Assembly (NCBI GenBank): GCA_951799445.1 | Contig: OX637297.1 | Span: 5,580,001 to 5,644,000 of the forward strand | Direction: 5' to 3' | DNA from: Pseudisothecium myosuroides | Taxonomy: Eukaryota; Streptophyta; Bryopsida; Hypnales; Lembophyllaceae | DNA length: 64,000 bases | Shown: piece after piece, positions 36,520-47,314 of the stretch | How positions within the stretch are numbered: the first letter of the stretch is position 1 | Layout of the letters: the number at the start of each line of letters is the position of its first letter | Program-made: the position numbers and the translations under genes | Notes under the pieces: model-generated | Databases searched by the model: none | What the model saw: only the letters and a program-made list of their open reading frames with translations | Told to the model about the DNA's origin: nothing

Positions 36520-38106
36520 CTACACGACAGAATCCCGGAAAACTAATTCGGGAGGCTTCATCAACCACGGTTTACCCATGAGCATGTCCACCACTTGAGC
36601 GCATGTTTGTCTTTTTTCAACATCAGGCTCGGTAAGTTCGCGTAGCTTCATTGCAAAGTATCGTTGTGTGTCGACATTTATGAATAAGTCCTCATCGAAG
36701 TCTTGCCCATTTCCAATTTTCATCAACTGGGCCAGCTTCCCTATAGAAAACGAGTCCGACTTCACCGTATATTTGTGTGTTGCTTGCATCATCTCTAGGC
36801 TCCTTTCCGGGTCTTCATTTGAATACATCTAGAACAACTCCGAAGCCACCCACCATTTTCCTTTGAAGTAACGATCCTTGTCTTCTTCTCTTCTATATCT
36901 ATATTGTGAGGCGTATCCTTTGTGGATGCGACTAGCAAGTCCCCAATCACAAATCCCGATGTTGATAACGTCTTCCGAGTATCCCGGAAAATGGAACAAT
37001 ACGTTTTGAGGGGACAAGTCATTGTATAGCACACCTGCTTGGTGCATAAGACTTGTGACATACACCAAAGCCCAAGCCAACTTCACCTTGTGCCTTCGGA
37101 ACAAGCTAATTATTTGTACCTCTTTCCTTGTAAGTTCCTTCACCAGCTTGATTTGATTCCATTCAGCATGCAGCACCACCTTGTCGTTGAGAACAATCAT
37201 GTTCTTCAAATGACAACCATTCCACCACAATGTGTACGCCTCCATTGTATAGTCATGGACAACCAAGAATTTAATAATGGCTGGATGATTCAATGGACAG
37301 GCAAGGGCCTCTGTGGAACGATCCACCCTTGCCTCACGCGGGTTTGTTGCTTTTGACACTTTCCCTGCAAAATGTACATGTCGCGGGATTATATCCATTC
37401 CTTCAATGCATACTTTGCGCACCTTCCCGTATCCACCCAGGTTGTCGTATCCAGTGAGGGCAACAACCTGAGCCTCTCTAGAGATCCAAGTGACACATGA
37501 TGCACCATCCTTTGACAATTGAGCCTTCAATGCATTAGCAAGCCATCTGATACCCCTAGTTTGTTGTCTTGACAATCTTTTTGCTGCATCTTGCTACCAA
37601 TCCATCTTCTGGCGAAACTCCCTTGCCGCCTCACCCTTTGGAAATCCGGGTACAAGAGGGCGCAATTCAAGCATCAATCTCTTAGTGTTGAATATGCATG
37701 CTTGTTGACAATTTGATATCCAAGTGTGAATTTGGTTATGGTAAACATCTTCCACGTCCTTATATTCTACATTCTCATTGCACTTTTCCGTAATTAGAGC
37801 CAGGAAATCATCCTTCAACTTCTCAATGCCTGGCCCTTTATTTCTCAAGTACTTCTTCTCCAAATATTGGGTGCTTTCTTCCTCGTACCATTGCAAGGCC
37901 ATCCTGTGTACGAAGGTCGTATATCTTGGCGGAGGATAATCCGGATCCTTCTCGTTTGCTGTCCTTGGCTTCTTTGGTTTTGATGGACCTGCGCCCCCCA
38001 TTTGCCCACTTGCAGATATATCCGGAAGAAACTGACTAGGATGGTGAAGGTCCCTATCCCAAATGGAGATCCGTGATGTACTGCTTCCTTCCCGTGGATC
38101 AAACAT
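36520..38106 (-). pseudogene. Protein-kinase-like gene, full frame interrupted only by two TAG codons
   Basis: From ATG 38106 (MFDPREGSSTSRISIWDRDL) a single 529-codon frame runs to tandem TAGs at 36520, broken only by TAG 37594 and TAG 36829. Residues ~50-175 are an unrecognised charged region (YTTFVHRMALQWYEEE). From ~215: glycine loop LGGYGKVRKV, FAGKVSK with the ATP-binding Lys (~249), NHPAIIKFL, catalytic loop YNDLSPQNVLFHF (~363) and metal motif ICDWGLASR (~387). HRD is YND and DFG is DWG; the Asp, Asn and Asp are kept, so catalysis is not excluded. Kinase-like proteins with DLSPxN/CDWG loops are known in seedless plants, as far as I recall. The 5' flank carries GTCGCC minisatellites and a foldback arm, so it may ride on a repeat. 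Confidence 0.7.
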
Positions 38107-38199
38107 GGTTGTTGTTAGTGATAGTGATTGCTTTCTTCAACTTCGGGCATAGAAACTGCAAAAACTCCCCCCTCCCAACTCACCCTTGGCCCACAGGCA

Positions 38200-38495
38200 C
38201 GCATTCAGCCACTTCGAAGTGGGTGAAAGCCGTTGCGCAGGGCCAAGAGTGGTGACTTCGGGTCCAGGGAACTGCTTAAATACCCGAGTTCGCACTGGGG
38301 CGCGTGCAGGTTTGATGGCGATCGTGGGTTTGGGCGACCGCGGGTTCCTGCACGCATCCGTCTCGGCTGGTGAAAGGGGCAACTGCGGGTTTCGGCGGAG
38401 ACTGGGCGACTGCGACAGTGGGCAACCTCAGGTGCGTTAGCAGGCGACTTTGGGTAGGGAGACTTTGAATAGGGAGACCTCTGGTACTGGAGGGC
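38200..38495. repeat. GGCGACYNCGGGT minisatellite, 5' of the kinase
   Basis: Variants of GGCGACTGCGGGT occur near 38318, 38333, 38378, 38405, 38412 and 38442, then GGGAGACTTTGAAT and GGGAGACCTCTGGT. On the kinase coding strand they read ACCCGCAGTCGCC, the same sense as the cluster 5' of the hAT gene. Confidence 0.65.
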
Positions 38496-38524
38496 GTCTT
38501 TTCTCATTTTTTTAACTTTATGCC

Positions 38525-38790
38525 AAAATGGCGATATAAAATGTTAGAGTGGTGCTCCAAATTTCAACATTAATCCACATATTGGAAAGAAAATATCAAA
38601 TTTGCACATATTACATGTCTATAACTCTATATTCATCCACCACTTGGCAATTTCGTACAATAATTTTTTGTAGGTTGGAGTTTCTAGTTGAAAAAATCTC
38701 CAATTGGCCAAATACAATGAGCAAACTACTTAAAAAAAGGCTATCAGGTGCGCGGACTCCAGAAGGGTCAATTTACCACCTCAAGCAATG
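38525..38790. mobile_element. Solo arm related to the 21.6-kb foldback element
   Basis: GGCGATATAAAATGTTAGAG, TGCTCCAAATTTCAACATT, TGGAAAGAAAATATCAAATT and CACATATTACATGTCTATAA match the left arm at 21580-21690 in order. No second arm follows. Confidence 0.65.
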
Positions 38791-38854
38791 ACTCCCATTT
38801 TTAGTCTCGGGTTAGAAAAGACCTCCGGCTTGTCGCCCGTCATTAATTATTTAA

Positions 38855-39790
38855 CCCCTAAAGGTCAGAGACTATGTTTTCACCAAAACCACTCCAAAAC
38901 TGCCATTTCTAATATAAGTACCAAAATTTAGAAAAAAAACATTTTTGGACACATGTAACCATAAGATCTTATAGAACACTGGTTTGAGAAGATGTGGAAA
39001 AAATTTCAGAATTTTCAGCCGTGTGGATAGGAAGATATTAGCATTTGAATTGACAAAACCCCTTTTTTGGTCCCTTCGAAAATCCGGGCAGCTGCACTTC
39101 ACAAGGTCACATTTGTTTGAAAGAATGCCCAAAATGGTGGTCACTCTTTGGATTCATTCTTCTAGGTAAGTTGTCTACATGCTTAAAAAAATTTGAGATC
39201 ATTTGGAATTGCACAACATATAGGAAAAAAATAGTAAGTAGAAAGAAGTAGAGAATGATTCAGAACACTTAATTGTTAAGAATTTATTTATGGAATTGAA
39301 AAATGCCAATCCCAACGGTTGTAATGTTGTAATAAATAATCTAAATCCTATTTTTTAATTTTTTTTCAAAAATATTGGAAATTGAGTGAAATAAAGGACT
39401 TCAAAGTTTATTTTAGAGTAGAGATTCCATAACTACCCTCAAACTAAGAATCCTCATAACTTTTGACTCATTAATCCAAATAGAATGATTTAAAGCTTTC
39501 TACTTACATATAAATCTAAAGAAACAATTTCAAATTTTTATTTAAAAAAAAATTATTTTTAAAGAATTTTTTTGAGCTGCTCGGACTGCCCGTCGTACAT
39601 AGAAAATTACATATCATACAATAACTTTTTAACCATGTAGTCAAAAGTTATGAAAATTGTTGGGCCTTAAAGCTACTCCTGGGGAACATCTTGTGTGAAA
39701 ATTTCAAAGAAAAAAAAATAAAAACTCCACTCGTAATGAGCTCCCCAAAATTGCTATGTTGTCAAAAAACGGTGTTTGGACCTTTAGGGA
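38855..39790. mobile_element. piggyBac-like MITE with TTAA flanks (copy 1)
   Basis: TTAA (38851-38854) then CCCCTAAAGGTC at the left; GACCTTTAGGGA then TTAA (39791-39794) at the right. So there are terminal inverted repeats of about 12 bp starting CCC, and a TTAA duplication, which is the piggyBac signature. Length is 936 bp with no coding sequence. The interior is related to the 45220 copy in reverse (AAAACTGCCATTTCTA, CATAAGATCTTATA, GTGTGGATAGGAAGATAT). Confidence 0.75.
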
Positions 39791-39794
39791 TTAA

Positions 39795-40975
39795 AGTGCA
39801 ACTGAGTCACTCACATTTGTCGGGGCCTGGGTTTTTCAAGCTCTACGCTTTTTTTCCTTTCCTAAATTTTGAGGGGTGAAAGTCAATCACTCCCATTTTC
39901 AAGATTCCCCCAAAAAATAATTCTACATTTTTATGTCAATAATGTCCGCTAAACCACTAGTATGTCAAATTTCCCGAGCTTATCAGTCTACATGTGAAAT
40001 GATTACTGAAAGAACTAAAATCCCGTTCACTATTCCACCACCTTGATGATAAAACCTTATAATAAATCCTAAACCCATAAGTGATATTGTTGTTGTTCTT
40101 CATCCTTTGTGAGTTCTAACATTTCAAGTTCGAATTCCTAAGGTTAAGAATTACAAAAAGTGGGAGCACTTATCAAAGTTTAGGTTTTTCATGAATTTTC
40201 TAAAATTCCTGCAAACTTAAAAGAGGCCTTCGGCATTTAGAAGAAAAGGCACCATTCCACAATACTTTGAAGTGAAAAGAACCGTAATCAAATTCTGGTT
40301 TGTAGTAGTTTATGTTTCTCCTAAAGTCATTTTCAAGTGATATTGTGTGAGCATCTTCCATTCAATTTTGAAAATTCAATGATTATGTTTTTGTATTCCT
40401 GATGATTTGATATCCATTTAGAGTTGCAACCCTTTATGTTGTAGTATTTAAGCCTCTCAAAAATAGGCCTCAAATTCATAAGATTAGAGAGAACAAATGT
40501 CTTTGTGAATTAGGTTATTGAAATTATATAGTCTATTTGATAATTTTTCAATAAAATTAGGCTTATGTAGTTTATGCACTTCATTTTCAAATTTTTGTGG
40601 TCACCAATTTGTAAGTATGAAAACCGAAAACGAGTATTTCAAGAACTAAATCCTTTTCACTAATTTAATACCCTCATGGCCACCAGCCAACCCCAATAAC
40701 ATTTCAATAAGTGATATTGTCATGGGGTTTTGGCTCATATAATCATTAACATGTCTTGTTTTAGGTTGTATGCTTTTGCCTTTTGCCTTAAAGAATATTC
40801 ATAGAACTTGTCAAGCAACACATTTGAGATTAAATTTGGTAAGAATTCAAAGAGGACCTAAAATTGACTTCTAGATATAGGGATTTGAAGTCAACAACCA
40901 ATAAACGCTTTGCTAATGATGTAAATGCAAATGGCATACTCAGAAGTTTTGTACTTTCATCCCTCATGGACCAAG
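39795..40975. other. Spacer
   Basis: AT-rich; no gene is seen. Confidence 0.35.
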
Positions 40976-41480
40976 GCTTATTACCTCCCCAACAGTCAAA
41001 AATGCCATTTCTATTGCAAAAGGAAGAAATCCAAGTACAAAAATAATTTTTTTCACATCTAACCGTAATATCTTATACTACAGTAGTTTAAATATGTATG
41101 GCCAAAATTTCTAAAACTTTGACCATCGAGATTGAAAAAACATTCCATCCAAAGTGAAGAAAACAAATTCTTTTACACCTTCTAAGACTAGATTTTTTGG
41201 CTTTCAATCATCTGAACTAAATTTTATTGGGTTACTAAAACCTTTTTTGGGGGACTTTTTATCATAAAAATCTGAAAATCTATTAATCTATTAAGAAAAA
41301 TCCAAACAAACAAACAAACAAACTCACTAAATACAAAAATTGATTACCAGAAGTAGGTAAAACAGTGGGAGGGAAAGTAAAATTATTGATAGCTTGAAGA
41401 TGGAATGAAAACACAATAAGCTCGACAATGAGAATGTTGTAACCAAGAAATTTAAGCATGCCTAACAATTTCTCTTGGAT
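40976..41480. mobile_element. Partial, decayed copy of the TTAA-type MITE family
   Basis: AAAAATGCCATTTCTATTGC, TTCACATCTAACCGTAATAT, ATTCCATCCAAAGTGAAGAA and AGACTAGATTTTTTGGCTTT match the interior of the 45220 copy (reverse). The far end grades into spacer. Confidence 0.5.
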
Positions 41481-41689
41481 AATTGTAATAATTTCATTTA
41501 AAAACAAGTCCTATAAGTTATGCTTGGATTTCCCACAAAACTAAGATTGTCCATTTCTTTCTTATCAAAACTCCAAATTGAATGAATTAAAGCTTCACAT
41601 GTGGACAGAAGTTTAGTACTCAAGAAAAAGAAATTCACAAAAACTGTTTTGCCTTTTTTTAATTTCTGTGCCACACTTACATACTTCAG

Positions 41690-42155
41690 CTGAAAACCTG
41701 AGGTCCGTCTTCCACCCGAGGCCGCCGAGGACCCACAGTCGCCCTGGATAGCCCACCCGCAGTCGTCCTCTGACCCAAAGTCGCCCCTTGAAAGAGCAAT
41801 TGTCGCCACTTTTTTGTGGCACTTCGTGCACCCGCGATCGCCAAGGACCCGCACTCGCCCTCTCACCCGAAGTCGCCCCTTCCAAGAAACCAATTGTGGC
41901 CATTTTTTGTGGTACTTCGTGCACCACCGCTCGACAAGGACTCGCACTCGCCCTGTGACATGAAGTCGCCCCTTGAAAGAGCAATTGTGGACAAATTTTT
42001 GGGCACTCCCTACACCAGCGGTCGACAAGTCCCACACTCGCCCTGTGATCCAAAGTCGCCCTCACCGAGGAACGAATTGTGGGCACATTCTGTGGCACTT
42101 TCTGTAGCAGCGGTTGACAAGGACCCGCACTCGCCCTTGGTCCACCAAGCCAGAC
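41690..42155. repeat. 92-bp tandem repeat with an AGTCGCCC core, four units
   Basis: AGTCGCC anchors at 41779, 41871, 41964 and 42054 (periods 92, 93 and 90). Each unit also holds TTGTGG, CACTTCGTGCACC and GACCCGCACTCGCCCT. Both strands stay open across it because of the repeat; the 179- and 161-codon frames here are not genes. Confidence 0.85.
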
Positions 42156-42332
42156 AGTAAGGTAACAGCTGCAGGATTCCCTAATCCGAGGGTGTGTGGG
42201 TGCTCCCTATTCCATAATTCTATAAAGGGATTTTGCATTAAATGATCACTGTGAATTCCTTGTGAAGGAATATAGTGTCAAAAGTAAACTACAATTTAGT
42301 TACAATTTAGTTTAAAGTATAAGGTCCTCCCA

Positions 42333-42366
42333 AACCCTAAACCCTAAACCCTAAACCCTAAACCTT
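42333..42366. repeat. Interstitial telomere-like repeat (CCCTAAA)n
   Basis: Four to five units of AAACCCT, the longest clean run in the window, followed by a CATAACCCTTAAAC remnant. Confidence 0.88.
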
Positions 42367-42387
42367 AAAATCATAACCCTTAAACAA

Positions 42388-42875
42388 AAAGAAGTGGGAG
42401 GACTTTGTTACAATTTTTTTAAAGATTTAACATAGAACCTCTTTTTTAATTCCACTTCCTCAAGCGTGCCTCGGTGGCTTGATTTTAATTGGGAGTGCAA
42501 AAACTGGGAGGGAGAATTCCTAATGCCCATGGACTCTTCATTTTATTTTTATTCTTGAAATGACCGTGGTAATTGGAATTTGTGGCACGTGATAAGTGTA
42601 GAGGATGAAACCCAAAAAATGGGGAGGGAATTTTTAAAAAAAGAAGTGGGAGGGCTTTGTTACAATTTTTTTAAAGATTTAACATAGAATCTCCTTTTTA
42701 ATTCCACTTCCTCAAGCGTGCCTCGGTGGCTTGATTTTAATTGGGAGTGCAAAAATTGGGAGGGAGAAATCCTAATGCCCATGGCCTCTTCATTTTATTT
42801 TTATTCTTGAAATGAACGTGGTAATTGGAATTTGTGGCACGTGATAAGTGTAGAGGATGAAACCCAAAAACCAAT
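42388..42875. repeat. 252-bp direct duplication
   Basis: GAAGTGGGAGGACTTTGTTA at 42391 recurs at 42643 (GAAGTGGGAGGGCTTTGTTA). The following about 230 bp (TCCACTTCCTCAAGCGTGCC, GGCACGTGATAAGTGTAGAG) are nearly identical in both copies. It lies directly after the telomere-like run. Confidence 0.9.
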
Positions 42876-44272
42876 GTGATTTTTAATATGCATAGTTAAT
42901 TTTTTTTTCCAATGTGATTTGTAATATGCGTAGTTAGATTTTGTATGGTTACAATTCAAGGGGAATAGATGTAACTTATTGAAATGTTGGTCTCATGTTT
43001 TATTTTTCCGCAAATTTGTAGAAGCTTTGAAAAGGTATTGGGCGTGTTAGGGTTCAGTGGTCCTCTAAAAGAATTGTAAACCCTGTTTGGATTTTATGCA
43101 AACTCAGGCAAATTCTATTGACTTGAGAATTAAGAGTTTTGGAGCCAATTTTTTTAGGGTGGACGGTACTCACCATAATGTGGATAGAAGCTTTGTTCAT
43201 GTCATTCCAATGAGTATTGCATAAATTAGGAGTGTTTTTTTAATTATTTTGTTCACGGGAAGGTCACTTAGTGTGCATATTTGAAACTACGTGAGATCTA
43301 ATATAGGGAACTATTTATTCATTGTATCTAAAATTTTAAAAATCGTTATATCTAATATAGAGTGTGTAGAATTACATGTAGGATATTACAACTATTATAG
43401 AATTATGTTTAATATCATGTATTATATTTTATGTAGAAAAAATATAGGAAGGCAATAATAAGTGTAAAAAATAATTTTGTAAAGTAGGTATTTGATGTCC
43501 TTAAAGAAGAGATGTATGAAAAATGATACATTATTTGTCTCAAATTCTCCACGTACCTTGTTAAAGGGGTTCTAGTTGTCTTAACAATTATCTATGAAGT
43601 TTTTTGAAGTCACTTAGAATTTAAATTTTGCTTTAATAAACTTTTATTTGTTCACTCCAATTTGTAGATGATTAGCAGTAAGTTATTTGACACAATTAGA
43701 GTCCATTGTTTCATATGGTATACAAATGTATTTGTTTGGCCATAGTACATTTTTCCAAACATATTGTACTAGTCATTTCAGTACCATAAAAAAATAGTTT
43801 GAAAGAGAAGGGACATAGGAGAAAGAAGAAAGGATAAAAAACAATAATGGAAAAAAAATCATACAACACCTAATAAATTTAATTTTAAAATCTCATATAG
43901 GGGCCAAAATATTGGACTCAAAAGTGTAGTATAAATAATATAGGGTGCTATAATAAATGGCAATAACAATAGGGTGTATTAAATTATAAAATATTAGAAA
44001 AATAGCCCCCCATAAAATATCCCCCAATCTCACGTATATAGTAAACTTCTAAACTAGTGGCTTTCGAGAGATTGTGTTGAGAGAGGCGATAGAAATGAAG
44101 TCAATGAAGAAATAAATAAGAATTTGTTTGGAATTTTGTAGAGTAATACGTCTTTTCCAAAAATTGAATCATTAAATTTAAATAATGAGTTATTAATTCA
44201 AAGTAGTTGAATTTTGCAGGCATTAAAGGTAGAAGAAATATGTAAAGTAGTCAGTTGTGTTACATTTTTTGA
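42876..44272. other. AT-rich spacer
   Basis: No gene is seen. Confidence 0.35.
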
Positions 44273-45097
44273 ATTGACCCTAAAAGACCAAACGACATTT
44301 TTTGGCAATATAGCAGTCTTGAGGGGCTCCCTGATAATGAAATTATTATATTTCTTTGAAAATTTCAAAAAACATGTGCCCAAGGAAGAACTTTAATGCA
44401 CTACAATTTTTTAAACTTTTGACTACATGAATAAAAAGGTTTGGTATGGTATATAACTTTCATTGGTTAGTAGGCAACTCAAAGAGGTATTTCATTTTGT
44501 TTTCCTAAGAAATAAAAATTGGAATTGTTTTCCTCGGTTTCTATATGTACATGGAAAGTTTAGGATCATACCATTTTGATTAATGAGATGAAATTTCAAT
44601 TTTTTGGGTAGTCGTCAACTTTCTATTAAAAAATAAACATTGAAGTCTTTTATTTGACTCAATTTTCAATATTTTAGGAGAAAAATCAAAACACTAGGTG
44701 TAGATTGTTTATTACAAGTTTACACATTATAACCATCAGAATGGTCATTATCAAATATCAAAATTGAATTTAGAACAATTGAATGTTTTGAATCATTGGC
44801 TACTTCTTCCCATTTATTATTTTATTCCTCCATGTTGTACAATTCCAAAAAGATCTAATTTTCTTTTCAAGAATGTAGCCAATTTGCTTTGAAAAATGAA
44901 CCCAAATAGTAACCACTTTTTTTCATAGAAATGTGAGCTTGTAAACTGCAGTTGCTTGCTTTTTCGGAAGGCTATGAAGAGGGGTTTTATGAATTCACCT
45001 GCTATTATCTTGCAAGGTACAGTCGGGGATTGTAATCTTACAACCGACCAATTTGAATCATTCACATTTTTTTGGTCAATGTGCAATATAATTTTTT
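44273..45097. mobile_element. piggyBac-like MITE, copy 3, truncated or diverged at the right end
   Basis: TTGACCCTAAAAGACCAAAC, then TTTTTTGGCAATATAGCAG, matches the reverse complement of the right end of copy 1 (39700-39790). AAACTGCAGTTGCTTG with AGAGGGGTTTTATGAATTC matches its region near 39055-39100. It ends where the foldback element begins. Confidence 0.6.
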
Positions 45098-45100
45098 TTT

Positions 45101-46709
45101 TGTCTTGCATAATTTTCACTCAATTATTACCCAATTCCAATGAAGCATACGAAATTTCAATTTCAGAAATGCAAATTTGGATTTCTGGTGAGTTCTGAAA
45201 GTCAAATTTTGTACTTTAACCCCTAAAGGACCATTGTTCGTTCGGGGGACAAATGGGACTTGGGGCAGGTACCTACAGGCTGAAATTTTCTCCTAATTTT
45301 TTGAAACTTTTTGTGAACATGAAGAATTGAGAGAGGTACGTGGCAAAAAAAAATTTGAAATCGGACCTTTGAGCAAGAAATTATGCCATTTCTTGGAATG
45401 CGTAGGGACGGGGGGCAGCAAAAAAAATTTGCAAAATTTTGAATTTTTTTTTTTAATATTTTTTTCTCATAGATTATATTTTTGTCTATCTGGAAAGCTT
45501 TGATTCATCTCATTTGGATTCGTTATGAAGAAGTTATGGACATTCTTGTTTTTCGGGCAGTTAGAGCAAAAAAATAACTTGTAGGATGCATTTCGGAATG
45601 CAATTTTTGTAATTTTTCAAATTTTTTTTTGGAATGGTTTAGTTTACTTGCTAGAAAAATCTCACCATTGGGATTAGTGCATTTTAATTCCATCTAAAAT
45701 ATATGAATATTTTAGATTTTCCTTCTATCTTGTACCTACTTCTACTTAATGATTTTTTTAAGAATGATTATTAAGTTTTTTTGAATAATTTTTTTTCCTA
45801 GACTCTCAACTCAATTCTTCATTATAAAGATTTAAAGCTCAAAATGCTGTAGTGCAAAAATTTTAAGTTAAAAATGTTTAAAGTCAAAAAATCTGGTCCC
45901 GCAATGTGCTGAAAAACTTGTTTTTTCTACTTTAAACACAGATATCTTGCAATCTATGCGGTCAAAAATTCTGAAATTTTTTCCACACATTCTCATACCA
46001 ATTAGGTGTAAGATCCTATGGTTAGATGTGAAAAAAATAATTAAATTTTTTTTACTCTTTGCTATAGAAATGGCAGTTTTGAGTGTTTTTGGCAGAAAAT
46101 AGGCCTCAGATTTTTAGGGGTTAATATAATGTTTTATTGAAAACAATTGATGGTGACTTCTCTTAATTTGATTGCATGGATACGTAGGGAACATCCATAC
46201 GCACATCTTTCATATTAAAAAACACCCCCTTAAGTAACAAAAATATAATCTATTAAGAATTCAATATGAGGTGGCGTATGCCCAAATTCTATGAAATAGA
46301 TATCTTTATATTTTAACTAGATTTTGGCAAAGTAATTGTATCATCATATTGAAATGTACAAAATTAGTTATAGGGTGAGAGTGATATGCCAAAATGTAGT
46401 TAGAATATAGAGATATCCATTTCTTCAAAGTTTGGTCATACAATACTTTTCATTGAACACTTCATTGATCATGTTATTGTTACGTAAGGATTTTTTTTTA
46501 TATGAAACGTGTGTGTATGGATATTCCCTACGCATCCATGCAATCAAATTCAGATAAGGCACCATCAATTGTTTTCAATAAAATATTATGTTAAGGTACA
46601 AAAATTGACTTTCAGAACTGACCAGAAATCCAATTTTGCATTTTTGAAATTGAAATTCCGTATGCTTCATTGGAATTGGGTAATAATTGAGTGAAAATTA
46701 TGCAAGACA
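45101..46709. mobile_element. Foldback element split by a MITE insertion
   Basis: Left arm 45101-45219 continues at 46121-about 46330. The inverted right arm runs from about 46390 to 46709. Matching words are TGTCTTGCATAATTTTCACT, CAATGAAGCATACG, TTATTGAAAACAATTGATGG and TTTGATTGCATGGAT. Without the 901-bp insertion the element would be about 708 bp. Confidence 0.85.
45220..46120. mobile_element. piggyBac-like MITE with TTAA flanks (copy 2), inside the foldback element
   Basis: TTAA (45216-45219) then CCCCTAAAGGACC; right end CAGATTTTTAGGGG then TTAA (46121-46124). The right arm of the surrounding foldback keeps the uninterrupted site, GTACCTTAACAT, read on the minus strand around 46591, with a single TTAA. 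That shows directly both the target and its duplication. Length 901 bp; no coding sequence. Confidence 0.82.
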
Positions 46710-46869
46710 AAAAAAAGCCTATTTCATTCTATATTATGTACAAATCTTTGAATGGATAAAAATGTAGTTTCTAAGCTTTTAGTACCCGACAGAATACATT
46801 AAAAAATCTGAATCCATGTCCATATTTTAAGGGGAAGGGGAAAGGGAAGGGGAAAAAAAAAAACAAAAA

Positions 46870-47075
46870 AAAACACCCGCGGTTGCCCTCTTTGTACCCG
46901 AGGTCTCCATCCTCGTACCTGAAGTTGCCCTTCTAGAGCGGTAGTCGCCTTTCCTGACCCGAAGTCGCCCCATTCGACGTACTCCCGCGTGCGGCGAATA
47001 TGAGATTGTAGGTGTTGTGAGGTCGCCTGCAGTGAGCCGCAGTCGCTGATTGGGCGACCTCTGGTGCAAGTAAGA
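46870..47075. repeat. ACCCGNAGTCGCC minisatellite, 5' of the hAT gene
   Basis: Units ACCCGCGGTTGCCC, ACCCGAGGTCTCC, ACCTGAAGTTGCCC, GCGGTAGTCGCC and ACCCGAAGTCGCCC are followed by GCCGCAGTCGCTG and an inverted GGGCGACCTCTGGT. It ends about 240 bp before the hAT start codon. Confidence 0.7.
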
Positions 47076-47314
47076 GTGACTATAAAGCCCAGAGGGTCAC
47101 CATTTTCTTCCCACCTTGCTCCGTTGACGAACTCACGACTTGAAACTTCTAAAGAGGCTTCTTGTGGACTTCAGATCTTCGGAGGGCAACAACCTTGCTT
47201 TGAGGGGTTTGAAAGACCCCTTGAAGCGGGTGGCTTTGTCATTATTTTTTTTGATACTACACGTTGTTGGATTATATTTTTTGTAGGTGAAAGACACTTT
47301 GGGCAATCACCAAT

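Noticed and set aside
41498..42160. 179- and 161-codon minus frames and a 114-codon plus frame
   Set aside because: They are translations of the 92-bp tandem repeat in different frames.
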